From Wuchereria bancrofti (taxonomy: Eukaryota > Nematoda > Chromadorea > Rhabditida > Onchocercidae), in NCBI GenBank assembly GCA_005281725.1, contig SSBO01000012.1:4851564-4915563 (forward strand): 64,000 nucleotides of DNA. The letters are read 5' to 3'. The position numbers were made by a program, and so were the translations under genes. Of this stretch, positions 1-14,300 are shown piece by piece. How positions within the stretch are numbered: position 1 is the stretch's first letter; each line of letters begins with the position of its first letter. The notes below the pieces were generated by a model. It was not told the origin of the DNA and searched no databases. It saw only the letters and a list, made by a program, of their open reading frames with translations.

Positions 1-193
1 TTTTTTACAGTGTGCTTGTTTGCAGGAACTTATAAAATTGTAATTTTATTTCCCGGTAATTTTTGGATTGATTTGAAGATTAAATATCAAACTATTGGAC
101 GGAATGGATCATGAAAGATTTTTTGATCCATATAGTTCATCCCTAAATTGTATCCTTGTCACTAGCGTTAGCGAATATATGATTCATTTATAG

Positions 194-3100
194 GATGGTC
201 AAAAAATGCCAACAAGAGCTACATCAAAAGATGGACAACTTAGGATAACTCGTGTGACAATGGATGATAGCGGTATCTATGAATGCACAGCATCAAATAA
301 TGTCGGCGTCGATGCGCATGATACTATCGAAGTCCTAGTGCAGGGTAATTTTTCATTTCTTTGTTTCAGAATTATCAAGTGATCATGTGTATTACCTATC
401 GCATTCAAACCTCCAGATATATTCCAAAAATCTTGAATTAAAATTAATACATCCCACGTATTCAGAGCTAAGTACTCAGGCTTAAATAATTCTTAATTTC
501 ATCTCCTAACTTGAACTTATTCCAATAAAATTTTATTGAACTCATATGCTAAGTCTCAAAATTCATGGGGAAAAATTTCAATAAACTCATAAAATTTCTA
601 GTTTTGTGAGTCTTCTCGCGAGTAATTTTGGTGTGAACTTGGAAAACAGAAAAGGTTATTCGGGCACCATCTTTTGTGGTGCAATTTAATTGTGTAATAT
701 AGACTTTGCAAGTTAATTTTTTTAATGAAATTGGCTGTAGAAGCCATCCATCCGATAGTATCCCTCCTTATCCTTATGTATTCGGTGGTCATACCGTTAT
801 TGATATCATCTTTAAGGAAATAAATTACCTGACTGATGTGAATCATCTGTAAGAAAGGAAAAGAATTTTACAGGTAGATACACGCGGGACAAACTTTCAA
901 AAGAAGTTTGGATATATTTAGCTTAAAATGCATTACGGAAATTTTTATACATATATCCATATTTATTTAAAAGTTTCTGCATAAAAATTTTTTTTATCAG
1001 ATTGTAAGTTGTTGTGAGCACCACATCTAGAAAATTCTTGAACTGACTAAAAATCACCTTAGAAAGTATTCCTTACGTGGTACCTCTCAGTATAAATATT
1101 ATTGGAAGTAATGATAAAATTTTCCTCTTTATCAGACTCACTTTTTTAATATGTTTTGTCTGAAGCATTTTTTTATAGGAATCTTGAAAAAGCAAATTTA
1201 ATAGTAATCAATTCGTTGTTTGAATCTTAAGAAGAAACGCAACTGTTGGTATGAGTATGACCATTAGCAACAATAGTAAGGGACAAATGGAAAAGATGAA
1301 TCAAAGTAAATATCTAAATTCATTAAAATTAGTTAATATAACTTGAATTTGGTTTTGCAAGTAAATTAATGGAGGAAATGTTCTTATAGTTTATTTTCCG
1401 CAATAGTTTGCATTTCTGCCTTTAATGGAGTAAATTATAAATAATATTACAAAAGTAAGCTTGTATAACTGATTGTTTGCTACAAAAAAAGCACTCTATC
1501 TGATGTAAAATTCAATTGAAATCCGGAAGCTGGATTACACTTAGTTAACTTTTAATAGGTAACATTTTGTTAACTAGCATGGTGTGATCTAAAAGGAAAA
1601 ATAAGTGTACATTTTCAGAAAATGTCAGTTTTTTAATTTAAAAGTTGTGTTGAAAGAATTTTGCAATATTAGACTTGCATTAAAAAAACGATATTGAAAA
1701 AATGTAGGAATTTTCGATTGTTTTAAACATTAATTCTATAACCTTTTCAAATTAATCGACTTTATTGTTTATTTCAGCAAATCAGTACGGAGCGCATGAG
1801 CTGTGTGAGTTTGCATACATTTCTTCACTTTTTTCTTTGTTTTAAACTAATACTTGCATGCTTTTGTCCGTCTACTCGGTCTGCTAGTTAAAATTATTTC
1901 CTTATATTGTTATTGAAAAGCGAATATTGAATGTAGACTTTAATTTCTAATCTCTAGTTCGTGGGAAGTAATGAAGAATACTCCCAGTTATTGACAAGCT
2001 GCTAAAAATGTTTTCAATTGAAAATTTTAATTGTTGTTTCATAATAAATATGGTCATTTGCAGTGATATCTAGGAATTTGATAATCAAGCATCTTAAGCA
2101 AAATTTTTTAAGAATTGAAATTTGAGTTTTTTCTGTTCTTTATTTAAAGTTTGTCTGTTTTAAAGAAATTTAAAGTTTGTCTGCTTGTGTGATGATTACT
2201 ATACTGAGATTTCTCTATCTTTTACGGATAGTCAAGTAGAGATCAATTTGCGGGCACAACAAATTATGTGGTTTCGTCTTTTTTTCATTTTTTGCTTTTA
2301 ACAATAAACAACCAACAGTATAGGCTCTTTTTTGTTGCGAAAAGTAAACAGATGGATTCATGAAGATTGATGGTCCAGTCACTTCACTCATCTTGCATCC
2401 TATTTCCATGCAGCACATTTTTCTTTAAAGACTAATAAATAACAATCGATCCCAAAATGAAAAGCAAGTTAAATGATTACTTTTACCTCACATACATCAA
2501 ATACTGTTTTCGTAAAAATCTTTGTGGCAAAGATTATCTCATCTATATCAATTTTCATTCTAAACCTTGTCTGTAATGGTATATAGCGGAGATTCGATAG
2601 TGTGTTATTTCGTTTATTTATATTTGCTTTTTCTTTTCCATCCTTCACATCATTTATAGCTTTCTGTCACATTATTTTTGTAGATATCTGTCCGTCGACC
2701 TTCGATCCATCCTACTCTATGCAGTGATATGTTATCATGTCATATTTTGTTAAGCTGCAACTCATTTTTTATGTTGAATCCACAGGGGCGTCCAAGATAC
2801 TGAAGATTCATAAATTATTTGTGATTTATTCTAAACGTAATCATGGTGTGCTTTCACTTTTGCACACAAGAATTATTACTTTAGTTTACGTCATTGTTGC
2901 TTGGTATAGAATTTAGCTTCCGTATAACTAGTCAAGACCGAGAGGTTATTGGTGTCTGTTTAATTCTATACTGGAATTAAACGAATTGCTTTCGTAACAT
3001 ACAAATATTATTGTCGAGTTTGGTGATGAGTGCCTGTCAATACTTTTACCTGCATGTCGCAAGACCGACCAAATCACCTCCAAAATTCCGCCAAATTTTG

Positions 3101-6100
3101 AAATTGCACACGGTTTTCACTCCATTAGTATATTTTGAAACTTGATTAGCAAATTATTCATTTCTGCTTTCCACATTCCAAATGCATCATATGGATTAAT
3201 CTGGAATCCGTGCATTTATTACTGGTTTTTTTTACACGCATTTACACAGTACATTTTGAAATTTAGACATTAAACTGGGAATACATCCACTTAACTGATA
3301 ATACGCGCCATCACAGCTGTGCGTTTTTTCTTATTTTTTATTCCTTGTTTTTCTCACTCTGATATTTATTTGTTCATAAATAAAATTGCAGAAAAATAGT
3401 TTAACGGAGTAAGTTTTGTATTTTTAGCAGCACCTTGGGTGGATTCAGTATATACATACATACCAGTAAGGTTAGATCAAGATATCAATCTAACCTGTAA
3501 ATATAACGCCGAACCATCACCTCAAGTTGATTGGATTTACAATGGGTTCACAATTAATGTTAGTGATTTCAATTCTTTGTTTTTTTTTAAGCCAAATTTT
3601 TTTGGTAAGGGAGGTTTGTTAAGATTTTTTTTTGTGGGTGCATTGTAAAAGAAGGATAACTTCACGGGTTATTCGTGCTACAAGACACCAGGAAGTAGAT
3701 ACCCTTTTTGTTGAAGTCTCTAAATTTTGTCGAGATATATTGGTTTTCTTGAAAAGAAACTAAAACAAGCACCTCCAAATTCTCTGGATATTAATTCTGT
3801 CATTTAGATTTAGATTGAGGGGCCGTTGTTAAGGATGATAAGAAATTTTATGCAGCCGGTGTTTCTTATCATCTAGTAGTAGGTAAATAAGCTTTAAAAT
3901 TATCTTGCAGCACTCACTGACAACTTCAAGCTTTGACAGCAAATTCTCAAATTACTGTGGTAACTGTAATTTTTGGGAGGCATTTGAAACACTGAGGATG
4001 GCATGGATCATTAACGGCACATCCTAGACACTTTTTACCCTTTATATATAGAGCAAATGGCAGCTCGTGTCTCTCGAGCAGATGTCGCCTCTTTTTCGTT
4101 TTCTTTATGTTAGTCACGCATGTGCTGTTTTCGAGGGTACAAAGAATGAGTAAAGAGATTAGATTTCGAATGAGCTATAAGCAGATTAAATAGCTCTTAT
4201 TACTAATACCACTGATATACCCAAATGTGAAGTAGCAGAACAGCTCCATCAAATTACGTCATCAAATCAGAGCTTCATCCATCAACTCATCTGTACAGTT
4301 ACAGACACTGGCCGAGTAAGGAGACAGTGCTGTTAACAAGTTGGAATAATCAGACGTTAACCTTATACCGCTATAAATATTACACATACATATTTTTCAT
4401 ATGTTTAAAAAGTCCACTGTTATTAAAAAGCATAAAAAGGTAGGATGGAAGAACAAATGTACCCTTGTTCGTTTCCTGAGATAAAGACGAAGAGCAGATG
4501 AGCACTTTTCCCTTCTCCATTGATTATTCAAATCATAAACAAGCAAACTAGACGTTAACCGAATGATCTGTCTTACAGGATGGAGTGTTGTCAAAGCGAT
4601 TCTAAAAAAGTGTAAAGTATACAAAGCAGTACGAACTGATGTTTCACATTTGATGAAATGTTAAGTCATGTAGAGCTTATAGTTCGTAGCTGATGCTTTG
4701 TTTACCATAATTAATAATTAGAAGAATAATTAAGTTTTAATGAGAGTCCACAGGGGGAAAATTCAGTTTTAACCCATAAGACCGATAGCAGCTGTGCTTC
4801 GAACATCATTGTTTCAGATGCATATAGATATTCCTAATATTTATTGTTTAGATATATAATGGACAGCATTTGACCTTTAAAAATGCTATAATTACCTTTA
4901 ATCTTTCATCTATTTTCCATCTTTGAAATTACAAGCACTGTTTTTTTCCAGTTTTCGGACGACAAATTCAAAGGTTTAATACAGTATGCTGCCAGACGGG
5001 ATAATTACAGTGAATCCATTCTAGCAATCGAAAATATCAAGGAAGATAATTTTGGTGATTACACATGTCGTATAACGAACAATCTTGGTATAAAAGAGAA
5101 GACCATTTATGTCAGCGGTTGGTTCCTTGCTTAATCATTTCGCCGACCAATTTTTTGGATTTCTGGTGTTTAGAAGCAATAGAGTAAGCATTTGGAGTGC
5201 TCAAGATTATGAATAGTTTATTGAAAACCTATGCCTAAATAAATCTAACTTGTCTTAATAAACCAACTAATCGATTTCCAAGAATATTAAATTATGATCG
5301 AAAATATGACGGTTCATTATAATGTTATTTGAGAGAATGATTTATTGGTCCGTAAAATGAGTGGCAGAATAATAAAAATCACCCTCTGTAGCAATCATTT
5401 TTTGTTCTATAGATGGGCAATTAAGTATTTAGTCCATTCAGTAAGCAGATGTAAATTGTGCAATACTGTTTCGAAATGATTGTGGTCAAAAAACATTGTC
5501 GTTTTTTTCTCTCAAGTCAATCAGAGCTGACTTTATTTTAAAAAAAGAAAAAAATCTTTTCTAAACTTTTTCTAGTTCAATTGATCTATCGATATGTTTA
5601 AAATGTAGTTTGTGAGTGAGATGGAATTTTAAATTTGAAATCGAAAAATTGGAGTTGCATTATCTTATAGGTCGACCAGGACCACCTCATCTAAACACAA
5701 GTGGAATCCGACTTTCTTGGAGCGTACATTCGATGGATCCAGTCATCGAATACCAAATTTTATATCGATTCTCCAACGAGGATACATGGCAGCAATTCAA
5801 GTCAATAAGAGCGAACAAAGGTTGTCTGTTTGAAATTTTCAGATTTGTTTTATCAGTGCAATAAACCGAAACCTCCTATCTTCTCTGACCGAGAATTGAT
5901 TTAGGAATTTCAAATTTTTCATTTCTCCTTTCCACGCTGAATATATATATATATATATATATATATAGGACGAATATTGAATGAGGATAATTGAAAGAGA
6001 TTAAAGAGGTTTCAACATTGTTTGAGTTTACTTAAAATAAATGAATGATGTTAAATCTTCAAAATTTTTTGACTTTTTAAAAAAAAATTTATGACTAAAC

Positions 6101-6607
6101 AATTCAGAGGAGCAAGATGGTGATATTTGGAACGGAAGCGAAGATTTAGTTTGGCTACGACCAGGCTTAGAATATGAATTACAAATGAAAGCACGAAATA
6201 CACTAGGATGGGGCTCTTTGGCTCGATCTTATGTTACAATGAAAATACCACTCTTTGACAATGTGACCAATGACAGTAAGTATTTCATTCAGTTCAATTA
6301 CTATATCAAAAATTTTCTAAATCTTCCCTCTTATATGCTAATGACCAGTCATGCAATCATTTGTCACGATCATAATTTTTAGCTTTGTAACTGTCCGGTC
6401 TAATATTGAAAAGCTAGGTGCGGTGACACCTTCTGATAGGCTCAAAAATTAACTAAATGTTAGTTAAATTGTCCGCATTGGATTGATATAGCTGAAATCC
6501 CTATAGATGCTGAGAATTATAATAGTCATCTCATTTTACCTGAAACTTCTCCAGTTACGTTCCATTCTGCTTTGAGATTAAGTAGTTGTTATTTTATACA
6601 CTACTGA
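194..6607 (+). CDS. Ig/Ig/Fn3 cell-adhesion protein, 5' end outside window
   Basis: Exons read as 194-344, 3428-3558, 4952-5117, 5671-5820, 6108-6275 and probably 6507-6607; phases agree throughout. Exon 1 gives the C-terminal half of an Ig domain (DSGIYECTASNNVG, the F-strand Y-x-C motif). Exons 2 and 3 form a second Ig domain, with the first cysteine in LTCKYNAEPSPQVDW and the second in GDYTCRITNNLG. Exons 4 and 5 form one fibronectin type III domain (GPPHLN...LSW and YELQMKARNTLGWG). Ig repeats followed by one Fn3 resemble the Klingon/Wrapper/WRK-1 group of GPI-anchored neural adhesion molecules, but this is inferred from architecture only. The 3' end is the weak part. The exon at 6507 keeps phase and ends with a short mildly hydrophobic tail that might be a GPI signal; an alternative terminal exon near 7221 is also in phase and more hydrophobic. 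Intron 1 is about 3.1 kb. Confidence 0.75.
5941..5967. repeat. (TA)n microsatellite
   Basis: About 13 uninterrupted AT dinucleotides lie in the intron between the two Fn3-coding exons of the adhesion gene. Likely length-polymorphic between isolates. Confidence 0.9.
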
Positions 6608-8368
6608 GATATAAATTTTGGATAATCCTGCTGAATTTTGCAATAATTTTCTGCTGTCTTTTATATTTTCATGTAAAGTTTGAGGAGAAATTTCTTTAAA
6701 TGTTAATTTGTTCCAATCTAAATATTCCAATGCAATACCAATGTTCGGCAAATTATTCAATTTATAATTAATTACACTTACAGAAAAAGTAAACGCAGTA
6801 AAGCGGATATATGCTTCACGATCATGTTTGCCCGTCGTTTCATTTATTGCTGCATCAATTTTCCGATTATGATTTTACTTCGTTCATTGATATTCAAGTG
6901 ATCAGTATCCTGATTGGTTCATTACTTCCAACAATGTATCAATCACTGATATTAATTCATTGGTCAACAGTTTGTGAGTTTACGTAGATTTTTTTTTCGC
7001 TGTTCTGTGGCGGTGACGTTAAGTTGGAGGAGTTTGTATTTTTGAGAGTTGGATTTTGTAGTGGTCTTAAAAAATGACCTGAATTTTGTTCCACAGACGA
7101 ATCGAACTCACCAAAAAAAAGTATGCATTTTAATGTTACTTGCTTTTCCTGTCAACACTTTCTACCATAAATACACTAAATGTATGTGTGTAAATGAAGT
7201 CTGTGTTCTTACTGTTTCAGTATTGTTGTCCGATTTCTTAGTTCAATTGTTTGAATCTCATTCTCCACATTTTTTGTTTATTATGATTCATATCTCCTTG
7301 AAACTCATTATATTTAATGTTGATTTCAATTTGATCATAAATATTGAATCTTCGCTCTATTTGAGATAAGCGTTTGCAAATAAGCATACTGAATTTGTGT
7401 AGTTCAGAATTTGGTATATTGGAATTATTTCTTTGTTAGAAATATCAACCAAAATTTGCTTTTTTTTCAAAAGCAATGTTTTTCGGTATAATGTATGTCG
7501 TACCTATCAAATTGATGAATTATAATGTGATTTATCATTTCCACTCACTACAGGATAACATTGCAAGCAAATAGGATTCTTCATAGTCATAATTGTGGGG
7601 CACCTTTTTAACTATTTGTCTGACAAATATTAAACTTGATATCGATTTTTTTCATGGTTTTGTTAACTTTGTCATTGGTGTCTAGTACCACTTGACGAGG
7701 CGCTTTCTAGGCGCTTTGTGCTGGATCATATTTCATATATCATTTCATCACTGGTGCTCTTCTCGTCCATTTACCAAAAGCCCTTAAAGAGAATCAAATA
7801 GTGCTTTATCTGTTTTTTTTTTCGTCTAACCGATTTTGCAGTAGCAAAAAATTCGGCAAACAGTAGACAGAGGAATACCACTTATTTGTAATAAGGTACA
7901 TCGGTTAGGAATGAGTCAGTTTACAAATAGATTATCAAAAAACTTCAGATTTTGGAGACTGTTTTTAAAGATTTATGCACTGCTTCTTCAGCATATTTTG
8001 CTGGTTCATTTAGTCAAGCTATTTTTTTAAAAAACAAAATTTTCAACACGTTAGATGATTGCGTTCGCAACACATGTTGTATAAATCACCCATATGACGA
8101 TACATTTCAGTTGTCTAAATATTTTTTCTCGTTATGATGGTCACTTTAAAATACCCGTTTTTTCTTAAAACTTTTACATCTATTGCAGAATTATGGATGT
8201 TCGACCTATTTTTTTATATTTTTTGTCATATTTTGTCTTTTGTTATACCTTCACATGATTGTTATTATAAAGCATTATTAACAAAGATTAGTGAAAATCT
8301 GCCACAGTCAGTTTAGGTCCAAAAGCCAAAACAGTATTATCTGGCACTTTGGAAGTCTTTTAGTCGCA
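6608..8368. other. Intergenic region between convergent genes
   Basis: I see no supported gene. Several short open frames (for example around 7049-7369 and 7952-8316) are AT-rich and rich in F, I and L, as chance frames are. The one at 7202 could be an alternative last exon of the adhesion gene, since an acceptor at about 7220 keeps its phase. Confidence 0.5.
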
Positions 8369-11352
8369 TTATTGCATGTCCCTTAGAACCATAAATACTT
8401 GCTGAACTTCGGTACCACAAGTGTCATGAATAGCTGATATTTCTTCAGCAATGACTGAATAAAAAATAATAAAGCCTCGGAATATTCAATAAGATTCATG
8501 TCACTATTTGACATTGACCGCTAAGTTTAACTAACCTGATTTTGCTTCAAATTTTCAACCAGTTCCAGATTGCCAAGTTTAACTTGGCCATCCACAACTT
8601 CATAGTACTCTGCTGTAGAGATGTGTTATGTCAGATAATAAATCAGTTCATTTAATTCGAAAAGTTTAATTCTTTACAAAGTAATAGTGGGGAGTTTTAA
8701 TTTTCAGACATTTTATTATGTTTTTCCAACAATTGATTTTCCCCACTTCCATTATCACGAACAGCAAATTAGTGGTAAAATTACATTGTCGGTGGTCACA
8801 GTCCAGTAATAAGTTGGTTTATAATGTTTGAAATGAAAGCACTAGGAGTTAATAGCTTGCAGTCAGTCCAATCAACTTCATGCATCCAATTACCGATTAT
8901 TCTGAAATATACAGAGCTTGTAGATCCATGTTTGAAGGTAATGAATCAATTTAAAAAAAAAAAAAAAACTAGCTCAGAAAATTCGTGGATATATCCCTCA
9001 TTTCTAAAGCGCTGAATGAGCTTATTTCTGTAGTTGGCATTGAACTGTGCCAAGTCACGAGTCATAGCAACTAGCGGGAATTTCGTCCAATTGGTAATTA
9101 CGATATACTCGTATTGTCCGCTTCCAGTACTTTTTGGTCCTGTTATCACGATTTGATCTGAAATTTAATGCTCAAATTAAATGACTTATGACTAATGCAT
9201 TAGCTAGAAGGATACTGCGGTTTATTGTCAAAGAGCTTTTAAAAATAACAAATGCCAAGAATTGATTATACAGAGAATTTAGCCATTGCTTCACTGTTCG
9301 TTATAACTATCAGTTTTCCTGAAGTTATTTGTGCCATTTGAACATTACATTAAATAAACTACACTCGGTCTCGAATTCCATCACAATTCTCTAGTGTCAA
9401 AATTCCCTCAGTATTTATTGGTATTAATATATCTAGTTTGAAAGCCAGCCCAATTTTAATATGACAGTGTTAACGTGTGATGAAAGTAACTAATGAATTT
9501 ATTTTAAAAATGTAAAGGTCAAGAGAAGACATCTTCGACTAACAAGGACATGGATCTTCCTGGACATAAATGTAAACTTTTTTGCTGTGTATGATGCCGT
9601 AACCAAAGCCCACTTTAGGAGTGCTATGAGGACTGTTGACGAGGAAGGAATCCATTGTTGAAAAAACTGATGTATTTCTCACTTCTGTCACATTTTTAAC
9701 TGCAACTATTATTTTCATTAAAAATCATGACGCGAGAGCGATTACGAACTATGAGGGGATATAGGGACTCATTATAGCTATGAACAATCTTACATTTATT
9801 TCTTCTTAATTTAAATTTTAAATTTAAGCAAATATTTTGGAGGAATTAGGTAAAGAAGTGAAAGGAAAAGAAGGAAATAGCGGCTAACACTCAGTAGTGG
9901 GACAATAACGATCATGCACTCCGGCCGTAGAAATTACCTGCAAAAAATGATCCAGTCAATCATATGTGTAAGACAACTATGATAGACAAAGCATATCACA
10001 CTTGTCTTCTATACAGATTAACTGGATGGCTGGTTATCACTGGTTATCAATTTTTTTCTTATCCGAAATATTATCTTATTAGATGTAAAGGACCTAATCA
10101 ACAAATTTTTTCTGATACCGAAGCAATCCGTTATTACTAACAAATCCCAGAGTAATTACTGCATTTCAATATATTTTTCATCTTCACAAACATATTTTTG
10201 CATGTCTCCTCAACTCATGACCAAAAAAATCATGACTAAAGCAAATCTTTTACCCAGTAATACTTTCCCATTAAAGAGTGAAAATCGACTATTGGCGTCT
10301 TAACCAAATCAGAAAGATAATCTTGCGCTCCAGGTATGAAACAAACGAAATTCTGGAATAAACTTGGCGAACGTTGATTAACGAGTGGCGTTCGACGGAG
10401 TAAACAACCATCAATCCCAGGAAAACTGCCAATAACACCAGGAATAGATGGAATACCATCAAGGAGAGCTACGTGCGGTAGTGGTTTCCGTAACCTGCAA
10501 TGCAGTTATTTAATCTACAATATTTAATGCGTACAAATATGCAAAGATAGACTAAAAATCCTGAATTTACTAAATGTTTTGGGAAAATATAAATGCAGTT
10601 TGAAAAAATACACATTATACAATAATTTTCCTTCTATGCTTTCAAAAATTGGTGGGGTTTTTCTTTTACCTAGATTTCATAAAATTCTAATATACAACAT
10701 TTGAAATCAGGGACACGACCTATGAAAAACTATTTGCAATGTCTTTTGTGTCATTATTCAAAACCATAAGGAATATCCTAACTCTTTGCATTTATAAGAG
10801 AAGATTCACCTTTTATTGAATATTGCTCGAATTTTGCTGCAAACCTTGAACGAAACTGATGAGAGCAAAACTCTGACTAAAAACACAAAAATTGCAAGGA
10901 ATTTAGTGCTCTTTGTCATTCTGTTATAAAAAGTAATAAGAGAAAATAAAGTTATACAGTAAAATTTAATATTGACTGTTCATCAAAATGCCTTTAAAAT
11001 GGTTTCATATTAGTGTGAGTTAATTTAAAACCAAAGACAAATTTATTTTTTCCGCATAAAAATGAAGCAAAAATGATAAGCAAATAGAATGATGTCCTCT
11101 GTAAGAAAATCTTGTAAGACTGCAAACGTAAAATTTATTGTAAAATTTGATAAGCAATATAGATACAGAGAAAAAAGGGGATTGTTTTCTCCTGGTAATA
11201 TCATCAATTGGTATGCGACCACTCACCGTACCAGTTCGTCCTGTATTTATGCCAAAAAGATCCAATAAATTGCTATACTGCGGCAAAATCGGACAACAGT
11301 ACTGAACTATGAAGACAGCGCTAAGGATATCTGAGTTAGACCGAAACGCCAT
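8369..11352 (-). CDS. Lipocalin-related secreted protein (LPR family)
   Basis: Nine exons: 11227-11352, 10810-10844, 10254-10494, 9889-9937, 9544-9699, 8974-9157, 8843-8901, 8532-8612, 8369-8454. The sum is 1017 nt, giving 338 residues. The first about 30 residues hold a hydrophobic stretch that fits a signal peptide. The lipocalin core is recognisable from VISTAGVHDRYCPT, then FGYGIIHSKKVYIYVQEDPC, YEYIVITNWTKFPLVAMTRD and the C-terminal HDTCGTEVQQVF. These blocks are those of nematode LPR proteins, secreted lipocalins that act in the apical extracellular matrix of tubular and epidermal epithelia. Which paralogue it matches I cannot say. The second exon (35 nt) is chosen because it alone restores phase. 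The intron after 8974 needs a GC donor (see findings). The gene is convergent with the upstream adhesion gene. Confidence 0.87.
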
Positions 11353-14300
11353 GATACTGTTTTGGCCACAATGTATTATAATAGTGATAGATATTAATCG
11401 GTGTGATATTAGTTGAAATAAATTTCAATTTCACATTTCTATTCCGCCAACTTCATTTAAAAACGAGCAACTGTGAATGGACAAACTCCATGAAAACGGG
11501 AACCACCAAACAAGAAACTTGCAGAAATGGGTATATAGACTTTTAAAACCAATAAAAGTCTCCGCAAACATGTCAAAGATAATAATGATTGTTTATCATT
11601 GAGTAACGTTTTATGACGTTAACTTCATTCATTTGAACAACTCTGGAAGTTAGCGGAAATGCTGAAATTAGTTTCAACACTTGATTTTGCTTATTTTTTT
11701 AAATATCATCTGATCAGGAAATGTCACTACTGCAAGGATGGGAACTTTTCCCTCTGAGACATCCGTGAAACAAATATCAACTTATGATATGATGAGGAAA
11801 TAATAAATTTAGACATTAATTTGAAACACTAAATTAGGAAGATTGCAGAGATGAAAATTACAGCAAGTTAGGAAACTTCCACCAATAACTATATAAACCC
11901 AAGCTTATAGCAACTGTTCATTAAGATATCAAATTGGAAAATTAGAATGATTCACGAGAAAATACCTCGAATATGAAGAAAAAATCTATTACTATCAAAA
12001 ATATAAGGAAACTGACAATTTTTTGAAAAATTTCACATAAACAGCAAAATGTTCAGTGCGCCAAAGCTTCAAAATCACCCGTTGGCAAAAGTTTTAATTC
12101 TTACCAGAAATTTTGGCTTTTTTCTCGTAGTTTTCGGTACTTTAATCTTTTATTTCATGCAATTCTTAGTTCTTATTGATTTTCAGGAAAACTCTAAAGC
12201 CAAACATTAATACATTTTTCAGCATGTTTGTGTTTTTTCAATAGCAAATGTTAAGTTGCAAAGCAAAAACAGTTAACAAAACTTTTTCCATTATTACATT
12301 TGTTTTTATTATAACTTAGTCAGAGAGCTAAACTTATAAGTATACCAGTGATTTTTAGCGCCTCACTTAGCAAACATAAGTTGCTAAAATACTGAAGGAG
12401 GGCAGATTAGAGAAAGGAACAAGCAATGCATAACATTTTTCAGACTATGTTGTTCCAAATAGGACTACAGTGCGACAAAATTTTTTCGACTGATAAAATG
12501 TAAAAAATACTTAGAAGGTATAGGTAGCAATTTATTGAAAATTTTAAAATTCGGTTTAATGATATTGAACGATAAAGAAAAGTGATTATTTAGCAATAAA
12601 TCCTGATTATTATAAAGGCTGGCATATGAATTTGAAAATGTCGAATTTATATAGTTAAAATGAAGAAAATGATGAGAGAAAAGATTTGATCAAGATTACA
12701 GATAATAAAAATTTGTCTAATTTTGTAATTTTCATATTTCTCCTTTTTCACCTTCTTATCCTTTTCTTTCTGGATTAATTTCATCTTTAAAAAAAAAAAG
12801 TAAACAAACATTTTTCATTTATTTTTCGAGAAATTGTAAGTTTTCTTAAAATATGAAGTCATGCGTCATTTTTTTGTATGAAGAAATTTTTTTCTCAACT
12901 GACCGAATTTCAGTACAAATCTAATATTTCAACTATCTATCAATAACAGGCTTATTTTCATCAAAATTTCTTATGAATTTTTTTGCAACTCTATGGAATC
13001 TTTCCCATTACTCTGAAATACAATGCAACCAGAAACAACTCTCAATGCACTTGAGGGACAACAATTGCAAGTTATTCTAGGTTATTAGGTAGAGAGATAA
13101 TTAAACCAATCAACTTGGTACATTTCTTAATCTACCCAATTTACATTCTGTTCTGCACCCATTTCATGCGACCAAAATAGAATGGACACTTACATCGAAT
13201 TTACCCGTGATCTATCGTCCTGAAACCAGCATAAGTTCTCTCTCTGTCTTTGTTTTTTATTTCTTTATTAACCCCTTTCATATCCACCCACTGTTCCATA
13301 TCCACCTATTTCGTCTTTATTTGATATCACATCTTTTCCGTACATTCAGATGAATAAAGAAGTTAAAACGGGGAAATAGACGCCAGTGTCCGAATCAATC
13401 CATATTCTCCCTCTCTTTCGACTTTTTCATTTTATCCTTATTTTGAGTTTTATTGTAACGAAGTTTGAACTGTTGTTTTGCGTCGAGTGTTAATCTTGTC
13501 AAGAAATTCCCTTATTTTATGGAACATTTCTTGAAATTCCATGCTTTTAAAAAAACTTTGGCAAACCAAAAAAACTAGATGTTTTAGCTTCTCTCTGCTC
13601 TGATTATATGCACAAAAGCGGCCTTTTGTGCCAGCTGATAACCGAGAAATGATTTCACATTATTCATCCTAAAATTAACTAGGTTCATATTCAGACACAA
13701 AAAACCTAACATCTTTTTTAAGCTTATATGATTCAATGACTTTTTGTACGTTATTACATTTCTAAAAACTTTACGCTACAACAACTTCACATGAAAATGT
13801 ATCCTTTCGCAGCATATTTAAATGGTTATGTCGATAAAAGTTAGTTCGATTAACAATCCGTTAACTGTTGAAAAAAACATTTTGAAGAGCTTATGGATAA
13901 TCAAGAATTCAGAAATTAGAAATGTACATGACAGCGCACAGAAAGTAATTGAATCCGATCGACTCACTCTCTACAAAAATCTTAATCATGAATTTGAAAA
14001 TCAGTCTTTTGAGTTGGTTCAAAAAAAAAGAACGAGTAATGAGGCAACAAACCTACCTAACCTTTGAAAGGACTGAACAATATAGTGTTTTCGAAGTAGG
14101 TTTTTGATTTTGTAGTAGAATGAGCGGATATAACAAAAACAGCACAGAAAATTTCACTTTAGTGGAAATTGCTTTTTTCGCTAAGCAAGCAATTTAGATG
14201 CATTTGTAATTCGCAAGATTAGATCGGTTGTTTCAATTTATACGGGTGCCATATTCATTATTTCTCCATTGGAAAAGGCTGAGTTAGACTGCTATGCTTA

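Noticed and set aside
7049..7369. 106-codon plus-strand frame
   Set aside because: F/I/L-rich composition of an AT-rich chance frame. Only its last part could serve as an alternative terminal exon of the adhesion gene, which is not needed.
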